A stretch of DNA of 64,000 nt from Dipteris shenzhenensis (Eukaryota > Polypodiophyta > Polypodiopsida > Gleicheniales). Under the pieces are notes generated by a model, which was given only the letters and a program-made list of their open reading frames with translations, was not told the origin of the DNA and ran no database searches. The stretch lies in the NCBI GenBank assembly GCA_047967505.1, contig CM106540.1. The stretch is one strand, 5' to 3'. This document shows, one piece after another, positions 28,701-42,800 of the stretch (positions within the stretch are counted from its first letter, which is position 1; each line of letters begins with the position of its first letter). The translations under genes were made by a program, and so were the position numbers.

Positions 28701-31700
28701 GGCCTTTATGAGACTTCCAGAGGATCAGAGACTTTTAGCAGTTGGCCACCTTAGAGGGAGTGCACTGAGGATACAACAGATACTGACAGCCATTCCGCCA
28801 GAGTGGATTGACACAGAAGACATGCCGCTTATAGAGTCCACTTGGTGGGGAGCGTTCTCAGGGATGGGCATTCCGTTACAGGTCATTGTATTGCAGGATG
28901 CACATGAGGATACCCTTGTCTTTGATGTTCAGTCGGGAGGTAGACTTATCAAATCTTCTGATGATATTCTTTTGGAGGTTGCATTTCAGCCTGTCAGGAT
29001 TGCAGGATTCATGGAGTGGGGCAGGGATTCACAGTGGTATCTTGACCCTGATCCTATTCTCCTTGTGTTGGGGTCTTGGAGACTCTGGCTGTATGGTGGT
29101 TCCCCTATTAGGTTCTTGCAGTGGGACCCAGGGGAGTGGGAATGGATTAATGAGGGGAACCGAGAGAAGAGCTTTCTCTTCTTTCGCTACATAGTTAGAA
29201 ATGACCGGAGGTTTCAGCTTAGTAGTCGAGGTTGGAGGCCCTCTAGAGTGCCACATTGGGATAGTTTTTAGATTTCTGCAGCTGTGCGAAAAAACTTTTG
29301 GCATAGGCTCTGAAAATCCCTCAGGAATAGAAAGATCACTCTTTTCTTTTGGCTTTCTATTCATGGAGGGACTGCAGTGAACCTGTGGAGATCCAGGTTT
29401 GGGGCTTGTCCTCGTTGTCACATGGCAGTTGAGTCAGTACAACATTGCCTTTGGGAGTGCAGACAGGCGAGGATGGTCTGGAAAGGTGTTGCTAGGATTT
29501 TCAGCATCTTTCATACATCACCTTTCTATACGACTTGGGGTTCAGTGGCTTGGTTATTTCTTACTGGCCCACAGGTGTTTTTCGAGGGACATGATCGAGA
29601 TCTAGCTTTCATTGTACAACGACACTCAGTGGAGTCTTGTTCCCTCTAGGATGTTCCCCTCACTCCTTTCAGGACTGCTCATGCCTCAATAGACACGTCT
29701 TGGGAGATTTTGGCTAGCATTGCAGCTTGGCATATTTGGAGAGCCAGGTGTACAGAGGCGATGGAGGGTATCCAGGTTTACCCTTCTCAGAGTATGGCCA
29801 GTATTTGGATTTGACACAGTACACACTCTGATGGCCATTTGGGTGAGCATGCAGGGATCCTCCAGAGCAGCCACTACCAAGAGAGTTACTTTTTCCAGAG
29901 TTTGGAGGGGATCTCCTTTCTTCTCTGAGTTTCCTTCAGGGTTGAGATGGCATTTTCAGCCTCCGCCTTGGTTGTTTATTAGCTCACTTTGAGCTGTTTT
30001 TTCCTCATGCATTGCATGATGTACTCCCGCATTTGAGCTTGCTCTCGCGGTTTTCATTCATACTTAATGAAGTAATTTTCTTGAAAAAAAAAAAAATAAA
30101 CTCTGTGTGTGTGTGTGTGTGTCTTGTGTGTGTGTGTGTCTCGTAGACCCTTTGGTCCCCGCTTCCATCCATTCGCTGATCCTGCATGTCCATCGCTCAT
30201 GCCTGTCCCTACCCCTGCTTGCCCGTGCTCTTTGCATCCTTTTTCTCTAGTCCATTACCCAAATCCGATCCCGCCCGCTCTTGTTTCATGACCACCCTCT
30301 GCTCGTGTCCGCTGCCCTATTCCGCTCACGATCGTAACGGAGCTCTTTTGAAATTGTCACGACGCAAGACTTCACGCCTGTGAAAGAAGCTTCCCCACTC
30401 TAGGTCGAGTTGCCAAGTGCTGCCCGCTTGCCCCCTTTGTCTATTTTTTTGTGGGTGAGGCGATGAGTCTCTATCTTATGGATGGTTGGGAAAATAAGTC
30501 ATTCCTTCTGCTTGCAACACAGATTACTTGTTTTATCTTCTCATCTCGAATGAAGAAGATGCTAGGAAGTGATCAGTTCAGCACAAGGGTGGAAGCTACA
30601 TCCAAGGCGGTGGAGTTCCAAGAAAGTAGCCTCCTCTTAATGTTTTCTACAACTGAAGCAAAATGTGGGGGTAACATCCACACCTTAGACCTACTTGACA
30701 TCTCCGGTATTTGGCGGTAGTGCCCCTCTCTATCTATCTGAAGACAAGGTCAACCGACCTAAAAATCCAATAGATTTGTGCCAGTTGATAAGTGTGCCTA
30801 CTGCAAGACCTCCTAGGCTTCCTAAAGCAACGAAGGATCCTAAGGGAGGGCTCTAGGAACACAGTTGTGGTGCCCACACAGCTCACTATCGAGATATCTA
30901 GACATCCACATCTGACACAGGTTGGAGTGCCATAGGGAGGCTTTTGGTCTCATTAGATAGATGCAGGAAGTGCAAGTACACCACACTCCACCACTCAATC
31001 GAGGCTGTCTATGCATCATCGTGAATCACTTGAGAGAGAGAAAATTGAAAGCTGGCAGAAGAGTTTGATTTCACACTCCTAGAGGATTGATAAAAGTTTG
31101 AGAGGCTTCTAGGTTAGAATTAATTATGTGGCTCAAGGGGTCCTCCGTCGGTTGAACTGGGTCTTTGCATGTAGCAATGACGTGACTTGCCAATTTTTAA
31201 TTAATGAGATGTATGGATCACAGTTTTACAGTTTTTTGGAGTGCTACTATGTATGTGTAGGTAGCCATGCTGTAAGGGCTTTCTATCATTAGATCTAATG
31301 TCATCTCAATGCTCTGCAGGCAATGAAGGTTGAGAACATGGTGAAATTGAAGGAAGAGTTTGACTACAAAAGCCTGTGCCGAACATTGGAAATGGAGCTT
31401 GAAAAGCTCATAGCAGAGAATGAGAGACAGGGAAAGATTATGCTAGATACAGAGGAGGAACTAGAGAGAAGGCTTGAAGAAGCACGGAATTGTGTTTGTG
31501 AAGTGGAAGATAAGCTTGCAAGGGCTCTTAAGGTGGGCTGCTACATTGTTGGAATTGTTATGTTCTTTAAGAAAGCACCATTGCTCTGTATAGTGATTTC
31601 TAATATTTTATTTAAACTTGAAATTAGCCTACATTCCCGATGGGAAGGCTATAATGAATCGTCAGCAGTAGATATATGTCAGTTTCATTTTCTGTACAAG

Positions 31701-34700
31701 GATAAGGAATTAACATGATGAGATGGGTGCTCAAATGAGACTCTTAGACATGTTTCGAAATGTTTGTAGCATGTATATTTTTTCATATTAGATATTGACT
31801 CCAACACAATAACAGTTTTTTTGTAGTATAACTAGACATAGGAATGCAAAAACAAACGTTGATAGGCTGTGCTATGTTGCTGATGATCAGACATTGGGGG
31901 CTGAAAGGGCTAGACATCAGAAAGAGCACATGGAGACTATGCAAGAGCTGGAAATTGAACAAGCAGAAAGGGAAAGGGTGGAAAAGGAACTGAGGAGAAG
32001 CAGTCAAGACACACAACATGCAAAAGAGGTGCGTGTGTATGAAGAACCAGCGTGAGAATGCAGAGTTATAGATTTCTTTTTGCTTGTTGGTAGGTACTTT
32101 TTCTGGCAGCTTATTTAGCTCGAGGCAAGAGTTTGTATGATTGGACTTATTCTAGTCTTACAAAGGTATATATAAAAAATTATTAAACAAACATATAGAA
32201 GTATACAAGTATGTATAGCTTCGGTTACTAGCATAGCTAGAAAGCACTAGATATTAGTAATTACATACAATTGATTCTTGAAACATTTAACACATGTCTC
32301 CTATTAAACTTTTAGCTCGATAGTTCAAAGCAAGATTCTAGAGACTCAAGAGCTTGCGAGCACAACTGACAATAACAAGAGGGCTAGATAGTAGACTCCA
32401 GCTTGCAAGGCAAGTGGTCACTATCAAAATAAACACGAGTAACGGCAAAGTAAAATATTAAAGGTTGAAAATCTATGATGGGTCAATCATCATAGGTGTT
32501 AGACTTCATCATAGGTATCATGATTGAAGTCTCATAAATCATAAGACAAACATCAAAGCAATTCTGAAATAAAAGTCACATGTCAAGAGTGAGCCGTGAC
32601 GAATGCATGTCTCGATTGCCATTCTAATTTGCATCTCTTATCCAAAGTCACCCTCGACGATAGTGTTGCCCTCATTATCATATTGTGGCTCCACAAACTC
32701 CATTGCAAGCACCTCTTGCTACTATTGTGAGTTTAATTATAGAAGATATCTTGCGAGGTACTGCCCAAAATGTTTGCTTGGTCTTGATGACCACAACCTC
32801 GTGCCACACGGCTCTTCTAGTGCCATGTTGGATAGCACAACCATGACCTCGTAGTCCTCGTCCACCACTTTTGCCTCTACCCTTTCCTGTCCCTTTGTGC
32901 TGAAATAACTGGCCTATGATGTGAACGAGTAACTCATGGTCTATGTCTCAAGCTCTCCATGTAGCTGTGCATATATCTCCTCCTCAATAGCTTGAAGTGG
33001 AGGATGAGTGGATACTTGTAGGATCCATATGCAACAAAGTTACTAATTGTCCAATGTCATGCGATAGTCAAGACTCAACTCCTGAAGCATATGCTGTGAA
33101 TATGCTTAGAATCATACAACATACATAATATTATACACATGATGCATTCATCATCACCAAGTTGTCTGCATTGAACTTACTAAGTTTTTAAGCTATCTAA
33201 TAAGCCTCAAGTTCAATATACTAGGCACTCAAGCTGCCTTGCTCTTAAATTGATTCTTATTTTCGTATAATCAAGGAGTAGGAACTCCAATTTCTGTGAC
33301 ATGCTCTTATTACACATTCCTTTTGGTTCCAATTGGCAATTATAAATCACAAGAAGTTACAGGAGGTTTAGAGATAGCTAGGGAAAGTAGTAGTAACTCT
33401 AAATTGTGATTTGTTATATCTTTTGAAAGTTAAATGTGAAAGGAATCAAGGAGTAAGATCATTTACCAAGGTCCAAATGGCAAAGACACATGTCTCATCT
33501 GAGACAAAATCTTGGGAGCCAAAGCCTAAACTCAAGAAATGGAGTAGCCGTATGTCTCCTACCACTCAGTCGTCTTCATATAAATCTCTTTCCTTCTCTA
33601 GAGAAGATCATGCCCATACTATGCTGGTATTTGAATAAGCTCCACGTCTAGCGCTGCTGCTCGTTCTTTGTGAACACTCAAGAAGTGAAGGTGTCAGGGG
33701 GACGTGAAAAGTGATGTAAAGTATCTTCGTAACTCAACCTACGCTTAACCCGGGGTTAACCATGGTTGAGTGTTGTAATGGTTTGGCCGTGAGGGACTGG
33801 CTAGAGGAAGTGCACACTTCCTAGAAGTTCCTAGGGGCAAAGTCTAGGTGCACCACTAGGTGCTAGGGGCAAGGCAAAGGCTCTAAAAGAGGGTGGGCCC
33901 AAGGACAACCAACGTTGTCCTTGGTATGGGGGTTAGGACTTTAATGAAGGGGCAAATGGCAAGAAGGAGGTGCCATTTGTCATGCATGTGTATGCATGCC
34001 ATAGTTACCAAGGAACGCCATTCCGCCTTCCTGGAACGTGGGAACGCCGTTCCCTGAAAACATACTATACGGGAATGTCCTGGAACATCCAGGAACGTTC
34101 CCAGATGAGGGAACTCCATGGGAACGTTCCCAAAAGGCATTCCGACGTTCCCAAATGGCGTTTCGACGTTCCCAAACCGCGTTCCGACTTTTGACAGGTC
34201 ACAGGAGTGGTAAAGGTCACTTAATTGCTGTTTTTGGCCATGATTTTGGCCGTAGTTTGCTGCTCTTACTTGCTCCAACCACTCAGCCCCCTTGCAAGCC
34301 CCCATTTTATTTGAATATTTTTGTATGTTTCCATGTGTGTGATGACATGTCATATGACGTGGCGTTCCCGTTCCCTCTTTCCGATACGTTCCCGTTCCGA
34401 CCCCCCCGTTCCCGAAATGTTCCCGTTCCCTCGTAACTATGATGCATGCCCTTCCCCCACCGTCCATCTCTCTCCCCTCACTCTCCCAAAGGTGATGGAC
34501 GTTTTCAGTTGTTCTCCATCTCTCTCCCCTCACTCTCCCAGAGGTGCTGGACGTTTTCAGTTGTTTTTGGTTTTTGAGCTGTTTCAAGTCTGTTTTGAGC
34601 CGTTTTAAGCCCGTTTCAGCTGTTCCGAGGCTAGTACGGACTTCTAGGAAGTGCAGGGGTCATTTTTAACTTTTTGAAAGTTTTCGTACAGACTGTACAG

Positions 34701-36767
34701 ATGTTCGTATGGCTGTGCGAAATTCGTACAGACATGTACGATTGCCTCTAGCAGGCATCCGGGGTGGTCTTTTGTTGTGTTGGACCTTTTTGCACATGTT
34801 TCTAGCTGCGTGGTGGCTTCTGGAGCTGTTTTGGACTAGTGCAAGCTGTAGGAGGAACTTTCCTTGCTGCTTTTGGCATGCTCTCTTAGGAGGACTCATG
34901 CACATATCCCGAGGCAGTCATTTCGGGGCAGATCTGTGGACCATCTTTCCTCTACAACTCTTTCTTGTTCACGCTTTGCTCTCTACCTTCATTTCTCTCT
35001 TATCTTGATTGTTGGAAGACACTTGCATCCTGCGGGGAGCCTGGACAGAGGATAGGTGCGAGGAAGGAGCTCGTCCCTCTGCCATAGATAGCGAGAATTG
35101 GCTCGAGGTTTTGTTTTTCCTTGTTCTTTCTTGCTTCGCAGCTTTTTGTAGTGCATGCGTGTTGTTTGCAATCCTTTCAAGACTCCTATAGGTTCTAGCA
35201 AGCACCCAGAGGCAAGGGTGATCATGTAGTAGGCCTAAGGACAGTGTGGATGCATGCGATAGCCTTGAGGCTGCCTTGAGCTTTGTTTGCCAGTGGTTTG
35301 GATGCCTAAATGCCTCTCAGTTGGGTCAGATTAGAAGTGGTTTTATAGCTCTTGTCCCCACATTCACTCTCACTTTGGTGTCGCGATTTTGGATTGTCAG
35401 TCTATCAGTTCCCCAGTCATGGAGGATTGATGCTTCCCGTAACCAAGGATGTCCCAGTAAGATTTGATAGGATTTTTTAGGGAGATCCAAGATTGTGATA
35501 AAAGGGAAAAGCGGACTCTTGCGACCTTTGTGGACACACCATTCACTATTCCCAAGTATTTAGCCGGTGAATCATCGGCAAGGCGTATGTTGAAATTAGC
35601 CTTTTGCATTGGTCATCATAGAGCTCCTTTGATAAGACATTTACTCCTGATCTACCATCTACTATGGCTTGGACTTCATTAAATGCCTTGTGGATCAAAG
35701 GCACAGTAATGTTGCATATGTCATCTCTCTCACCCATCCACACAAGGATATCTTTGATGTCGTTCATAGGTGGAGAGGGATTTGCGAGTTCAATCCATCC
35801 TTTGAAACTCTCCCAAAGATTGGGACAATTCCGTAGGAGGATTCCGATGGGCATTGATATAGGGCAACTCAGGATGCTAGAGAGTGCGGCTCCTTCAGGT
35901 TGATGTGGCGGTACATTCTGTTGTGGAGTCTGTTGTTGGAACAGAGGCTCGAGTATAGTATCAATACTTTGTGGAGCCAAGTCATGGATTGGATCTTGAT
36001 CTTGTTTCTCAGCCTCAAATTGAGCTTGTTCTTTTTTGTACACATTGTTGAAGTGTCTGAAAATGAGCTTTCTCCACTTCTGCATTTGGGTATGGAGCTT
36101 CTTTTATTTGAGGCTCGGTAGATGATGTGAATGAGCTTGGCTACTCATTGCTTGGCGGAGGTGGAGGCACTTGTGCTTTCTTTTTAAGAAGTCGCTTTGG
36201 TTGGATTGGAATGTTAGGGTCTTTGGTGGCCTCTTTCTGTTGGCGTGTAATTACATTCACAGGTTGTGATAGTATGCTTACCGGGCCCAGTCTTTGATGG
36301 TCCACCCCAATGATGCCGATTGGGACGTCAGGCTTAACCTCTGTTTATTGTGGGATCTTATTTTGCATGGGACAATCCATACATGCATGTCCTATGCCAC
36401 AATTTCTGCAGAGTATTTGGAAAGTAGCGGGGCTACCACGATGAGGGCACTCTGTGATGCGGTGATTTTCTCCACAATCGTAGCAGTTGATTGGTGCTCG
36501 ATATGTGTTGGGATGTACTTGATTTTCATAAACTGGTATTAGACCCTCTGCACCTTCTACATAGTACACTGGGTACTCTGCTTCATACTCGAATGGCGAG
36601 TCTACTTCTTCGGCTTGTAATTGATGTATTGAAATTGCCTGAGGAGCTGGATTTGGTGCTCTTGAATATAGTCGTGGATTTGGATTCCTGAGTATAAGCC
36701 CTTGCTAATAGGTAAGGGCTAAAGCCCTTTAGGTAAATGTAGGGAGAAGAGCGGCCGGCAAGGGGGG

Positions 36768-36812
<45 letters not shown>

Positions 36813-36818
36813 GGGAGG

Positions 36819-36871
<53 letters not shown>

Positions 36872-39800
36872 AGGAAGGGGGGGGGAAATGGAGGGGGGAA
36901 AAGAGGAGGGTGGAGAGCGGGGGTTGTGTGTGTGGAATGGAGGGGGGGGGATGGGGGGTAAGGGAGGGGGATGGAGGTAGTGAAGGGGGTGAGGGAGTGG
37001 TGGAGGGGGTAGTGGAGAGGGAGGGGGGGGGGGTGGAGGGTAGAGGGGGTGGTGGAGATGGAGGGGGAGGGGAAAAGGGTGGTGGTGAGGGGGGGAGGTG
37101 GAGATGGAGGAGGGGGGAGGGGAGGGGGTGGTGGTGGAGGGGGAGATGGAGGAGGGGGGGTGGGTCGTGGAGATGAAGGGGGGTGGAGGGTGGAGGGAGA
37201 GATGGTGGAGATGGAGGAGAGGGGAGGGGGGATAAAGGGGGGGAAATATAGGGGATGGTGGTGGAGGGGGGAATAGTGAAAGGGGAGAGGGAACAAAGAA
37301 AAAAAGAAAAAAACTTGACGGACAGAAAACTTTGACGGAAATCCAAAGGGAGAAAGATATGGTGACGTGAACAAGTCTTTCTCGATGTAACGAGATTGTT
37401 GAGGACGAGTGGACGGTGGGTGGATGGCTAGGTTATCACTGTGAGATGGGCTCGAAGTAACTTACCGTGTGAGGATGGGAGTAGGGTGGTGGTCGTTGTT
37501 GAGGACAAATGGATGGTGGGTGGATGGCTAGGTTATCGCTGCGAGATGGGCTCGAAGTAACTCACCGTGTGAGGATGGGAGTAGGGTGGTGGTTGATGGA
37601 GAGGGAGGAGTGTCTTGCGTAGGGCTCGGAATGGGGAAGAGCATGGAGGCAAGATGTGAAAGATGAAGTATGAGAGGGATGGGTACACGAACTAGTGTCC
37701 ATGAACTTTGGAGGGACTTATTAAAGGAGGCAGATGTCCTTACGCATTCAAGATGGATTTTAAATGACTCTGTAGGAGGGATTCCTATTGTAAAAATTTT
37801 TAATTTCTCTCGAAGCATTCAAGAAAAAGAGTCTCCTATTCTCCTGCAAACCTATGATTTTACTTTGCTTTATGCAAAGATCGAGCTGGAAGATCTGAAG
37901 TTTAGAATCAAAAGTTAATGGCTGAAGTTTTCAAGCTGAGATTTGATAAAGATAGATGCAAAGTGCTGAAAGTTGAGAAAACAGCTTTATGTTTTGACTT
38001 TTTGTGGCTAAATAATGAAGATCACGACATTGATTCTAAAAAGAAAAGATACTCAAAGGTAGTAAGTGTTGAAGATGTTTGCTCTTGGATAGATTTTCTT
38101 TTAGATAATCTTTACATCACATAGGTGATTCTATGTTTCAACAAATTATAGAAATCCCTATGGGCACTAATTATTTTTAGCGAACTTGTATCTTTTCACT
38201 TATGAATTTGAGTTTATACGTCGTCTTATTTCTATCAATACCTACCCTCTCATTTTACGTAGGCTTAGCCAAGTTAGGTGTTTTGTAGATGATTTATTTG
38301 TACCAGATGTTCTTGACTTTCAAGACTTTATGTACAAAGACACTTGCTTTTAGAGAATGAATCTATCCTTGTGACTCTTGTGAATTGAACTGCATTTCAA
38401 GAGGGGATTCTTGTGTTTTCTTAGATCTTCGACTCTCTCAATCTACTGTAGGATTAGAGGTTGATATATATGATAAATGTGAACAACCTGAATATAATGG
38501 TTTACACATTTTAAAAGTGCCTCACATTGACTCAAACATTTCTGATTCGGCAACATTTCTTTCAAATTTCATAGATTTTCTTGCCTTGATACATCCAAGG
38601 AGTCTTTTATCACTCAATGTAGTAAATTAATCACTTTACTTACACACTACGCACAATATTAGATATGAAGTTTTTAACTTGTGGTGTATCGGCCTTAGGC
38701 ATGTTTAGAATGATTGAACATAAGCTGAAAACAACAAGCGGGGAGCTGAACAGCCCGTTTTTCTTTGAGTTTCAAAAGAGCGTTTGATTGCGTATGCATG
38801 TGTTTTATAAGTTAGGAATGTAATTTTGCATCTTTGTAGGAAGTGGTACATAAGTGAAGAGGTTCATTTAGTTTTATATGTTTTAAATAATTCATTCATT
38901 GTTTAAATTCTTTCTTTCATTCCTAAGAGATAGAGAGAGGGGGAGAGAGAGAGAGAGATTTTATTCCTGTTTTTTGGTCGATTTTGTTTCTTGATTTGTT
39001 TGTTTATTTTTGCTTAGTCACCTTCTTCCTTTCCTATTTTCTCTCTCTTTTGTTTATTTGACATATTTTAGTAAGCACTAGGTTTGCCCAAGAGACTCCA
39101 CGGTTTTAGAAAACTAGTACAAGGTGAGATTTCTAGCTGCTTATGCTTGGGGACTGATGACGACGGGGAAGGGGAGTGTGCTTTTAAAGTGTCTAACATA
39201 AGTGTTGCATTGCTTGCTAAGTATGTCTTCCTTTTGTTTTAAAAAAAAAATTGTTACCTCTTTTTTCTTCTCTTTAATTTTCTCTTTTATTTTCTTTGTA
39301 GAAATGTGGACTTTAGAACAAAGAGAAATCTAAATTTGTACAATTGGATACATTCTAGTACAAATGTATATATAGAAAGTCTGAAGTCGTAAGTTATAAC
39401 ATGGGTCCAGCCCATATTGCAAATAATAAAAGGGGGGCTGGAATTGAAACGCTGAATCACACCAAAAGAGGGGCCTTATCTGAAAGGTAGACTGCCCACA
39501 AAGTTGTAAAGCCTCAAGCTGTGAAGGAACGAGAGTAAAGACCCAATTTAAGGAGAAAATGGGCTCCCATAAGCCTTTGCTAGTCAATTCTCAGCCCCTA
39601 ATTCTCTGCTGTCCATGCCCATATGGAGGAATATTCAGCATACATTTTGCGAAAACAATAGCGAGCACTGGAGTAAGGTGAACCAAGAAGGGAGGAAGGC
39701 AGCAGAGGAGCCAGCAGAAAAGAGGCACAGTCTGTATTTGTACAAATTGGGTCAAAAGGTACAGTACAAAATAGGGTTATTCAAAAATTTAATGCACACA

Positions 39801-42800
39801 CATGTTTAAAGGGGCTTACTTGTAAGGCACATGAATCTAAACAACAGTGTTGGGTGATTGACATTGAACTTGTGGTGAACGATGTTGGTAAGTCTTGCAC
39901 TGTGTTTGTGACATGGATATTGCCTAGGGAAATACTACTACCCTACGATATGGACCCTTGTCTCTGTATGCAAGAGCTAGAAAAAGAATGAGACCATAGA
40001 TATTGAAAGGATTTGAAGATCAGATCAAAGGCAACAAATTGAGATAACCAATGAAATAAAGGATCTACTTCCACTGGTGGATTGCTGGGCAGTGTAGGTA
40101 GAAAGGTGCTAAGTTAATAAATGACAAGTCTTTCAGTTGTGATCAGATAGGGCAAAGGAGTGGTAAGAAGAAACAAATGTGCTGCCACTATGGTAAGCCT
40201 GGACGTCGTACATGTAAATTCTACAAGAAAATACAAGACTCTATCTGCCTATGCAAGTAACAATAATGAAAAGTCATGATCTTTTGTCTCCTTCAATATT
40301 TTATCTGTTGCATTTGCTATGGTATCAAGTGATGCATCCAAGAGCATCGGGTACACGGACAACGGAGCAACATATGGCAGCAAGCAAAACATGGTCTTCA
40401 GCTATAATTTGTTGGCAAATTACTAGCAATGAAAGGTGTCGTGCCAACCAAATAGCCTCATGTAGAGATCAAATGTCCCAGAAACATGCAGTATGTGCTT
40501 CTATTGGAAAATAATCGTTATTGAGCTGGATGTAGAGCAGATCTGAACATGATAGTAGAGTTTCTCAGGGGTACTTGTCTTGTGAGAGGCTAAACAATGT
40601 GGCTGCAGTTGGCAGTAGGATTCAAGGCAATTGCCTTCATGGACTGAATGATGAGCTACTAAAAAGGAGACGTTTTGTTACATGGCTATCGTGATGCAGG
40701 TTGGGCCAGTAATTTGTTAACAATGGGATATTGTTTCTGGTGAGGTACAAGAGCAGTCGGTTGCATTAAGAAGTAGCCAACATAGCTTTAACTTATGTTG
40801 AATCTGAAAGTTGGTCATTATATGATTGATGCTTCAATAAAACAGTTGCATGGAGAAGTTCCTTTTCAGTTCATGTTAAGACAGTCCTTTAGTGGTGATC
40901 ATGTAGACAGTGGCATTCTGTGGATCCGTGCAGGTTGCAAGATAAGACCAATGAATATATTTTGCGGGCTCACAAAAAATGTGTGAAAGATATTAGAAAA
41001 GGTAGATTGAGAAACGGATGCTGATTGACCTGTGTGCATTAATTTATGAACATGCATGCACATTTCATGTCCTATCTAGATTGGAGCAAACACATCCAGA
41101 AACTCCTGTCCTTTTTTTTAAAATAATTCAAAACAGTCATTTCTAGAGCCCACTTACTATTTTCAGGGGAACATGATGATGGAAGATACTTTTAGATGCT
41201 GCATCCATATGATAATGGTTTTGGCACTGGGCAGTCTCTCATATTTCAAGTGGGAAAGAAAGGAATTGCAGATGAGCACTTTCAAAATGCATATTTAGTG
41301 GAATAGAAATGGTGCATGTTATGTGTTATTATGAGGGACTTTTGAAAGTCAAATCATATTGGCTCTTTATAGAGACCGAAACTCAAATCATATTGGCTCT
41401 TCATATTGAATTGCTAGAGACTGAGCTTCTAGTGATACGTAGAGGGTGTGAGTCCTACCCTACCACTTTTGAGTGAGGATTACCATAAAGGGAGCAAGGA
41501 AAAGTGAGCACCTTGTGTAAATAGTCCTTATGGACTTAGGGCAACCTGCTTAGGGCTCACTATATATTGTATCATGTTCATCTTTTCGGTATGATATAGA
41601 GTGTACATTTTGTATAGCCAACTATGTGTCTTCTATCTCATCCTCTTTGCTATGTGTATTGAGTCAGGGAACATGAAGTTGTACTTATTTTATAAGCTTT
41701 TGTAAAGGGCAAACTTTACTTTCTGTAGCCTTGATCTGTACAGTTTCAAACTTTTGTAGTTTCACTTCAAGGGTGCAGGTAATAGAGTTTGGTTCAATGG
41801 AAATGCATTCACAGATTGTTATGACATTATTCAATGTGTACTCATCAACATAGTGATTCAGCAATTACTGAATTCTTGCAGCTATCTCCTTCCACGAAGC
41901 AGTTGGATGATGAGATACTGGATTTGAAGCTGCAGTTAGAGAATGAACGCCAATTGAGAGCGCAGGCAGAAAAACAACTCAAGGCAATGCACCCTGCAAA
42001 TCATACACATCAAAATGAGACCTTGGAGGTAGGCCTTGCATTATATGCCATGCAGTATTGAGTGCTAGGTGAGCTAAAGATGATTTTTCAAGCACAACTT
42101 TATAAGCAATAAAAAGGTGACTTATAGGTAGCACACATGCAAATGGTGACTCGAAGCTATTTTGTTTGGTGTCATGATTCAAAATAGAGTCAAGAACTTC
42201 TGGCCCTCAATGTGAGACTGGAACAAGAGGCAAAGGAAAGGGGGAAATTGGTAGAGGAGATCAAACGCTTAAAGAACCAGATCTCACAGCTCAGCTTTGA
42301 AGCTGATGAGGTATATGATTGATCATGCTATTTTTATTGCACTGCTTGGGGAAGTCATGAGGCTTCCTGGCTCATCACTTTTTTTTGATATTATGACAAA
42401 TACTTGAAAATTTCGGTGGTACTTTGACATAGACAAAAAAGACATCCGAACGAATGAGTTCTGCAAGAAGCTCATTTGGATCAGACAGCCCCATGAATAC
42501 ACAAAAAACAAGTCCGAGCAGAGAGAGTCGAGAGAGTGTCAATGGAAGGACAACCATTGCCAAGCTCTTCGAACAAGGTCCTGACTCATCTTTTAAGGAA
42601 ATAAGTGCTACGATTTTTGTTCAAACAAGATTCTTTTCTAACCTTCCTCTTTTCTATTGCAGTAGGACTACAGAAGATTTTGTCATTATTAGAATCAGAG
42701 GACGTTGATGTTCGTGTGCATGCTGTAAAGGTGATAGCAAACTTAGCAGCAGAGGGTATGTGCTCCTTTATGTCTGTTAAGGGCTACACATGAAGTGCTC

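Larger units (their letters stand above)
26042..30099 (+). mobile_element. 5'-truncated LINE, sense orientation
   Basis: A non-LTR retrotransposon missing ORF1 and most of the endonuclease. It ends in a poly(A) run at about 30083-30099, then a (GT)n tract. A 14-bp direct repeat GTAGACCCTTTGGT at 26028-26041 and 30143-30156 is a likely target-site duplication. Endonuclease end, reverse transcriptase and C-terminal zinc domain are all present but broken by stops and frameshifts. 5' truncation plus poly(A) is the normal outcome of target-primed reverse transcription. Confidence 0.85.

Noticed and set aside
30451-30720. TTEAKC-like match to the copia RNase H motif
   Set aside because: Isolated six-residue resemblance without flanking RNase H sequence.
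36583-37374. Long - strand Pro/Ser-rich open frames (263 and 205 codons)
   Set aside because: They are the complement of the polypurine tract; composition alone keeps the frames open.
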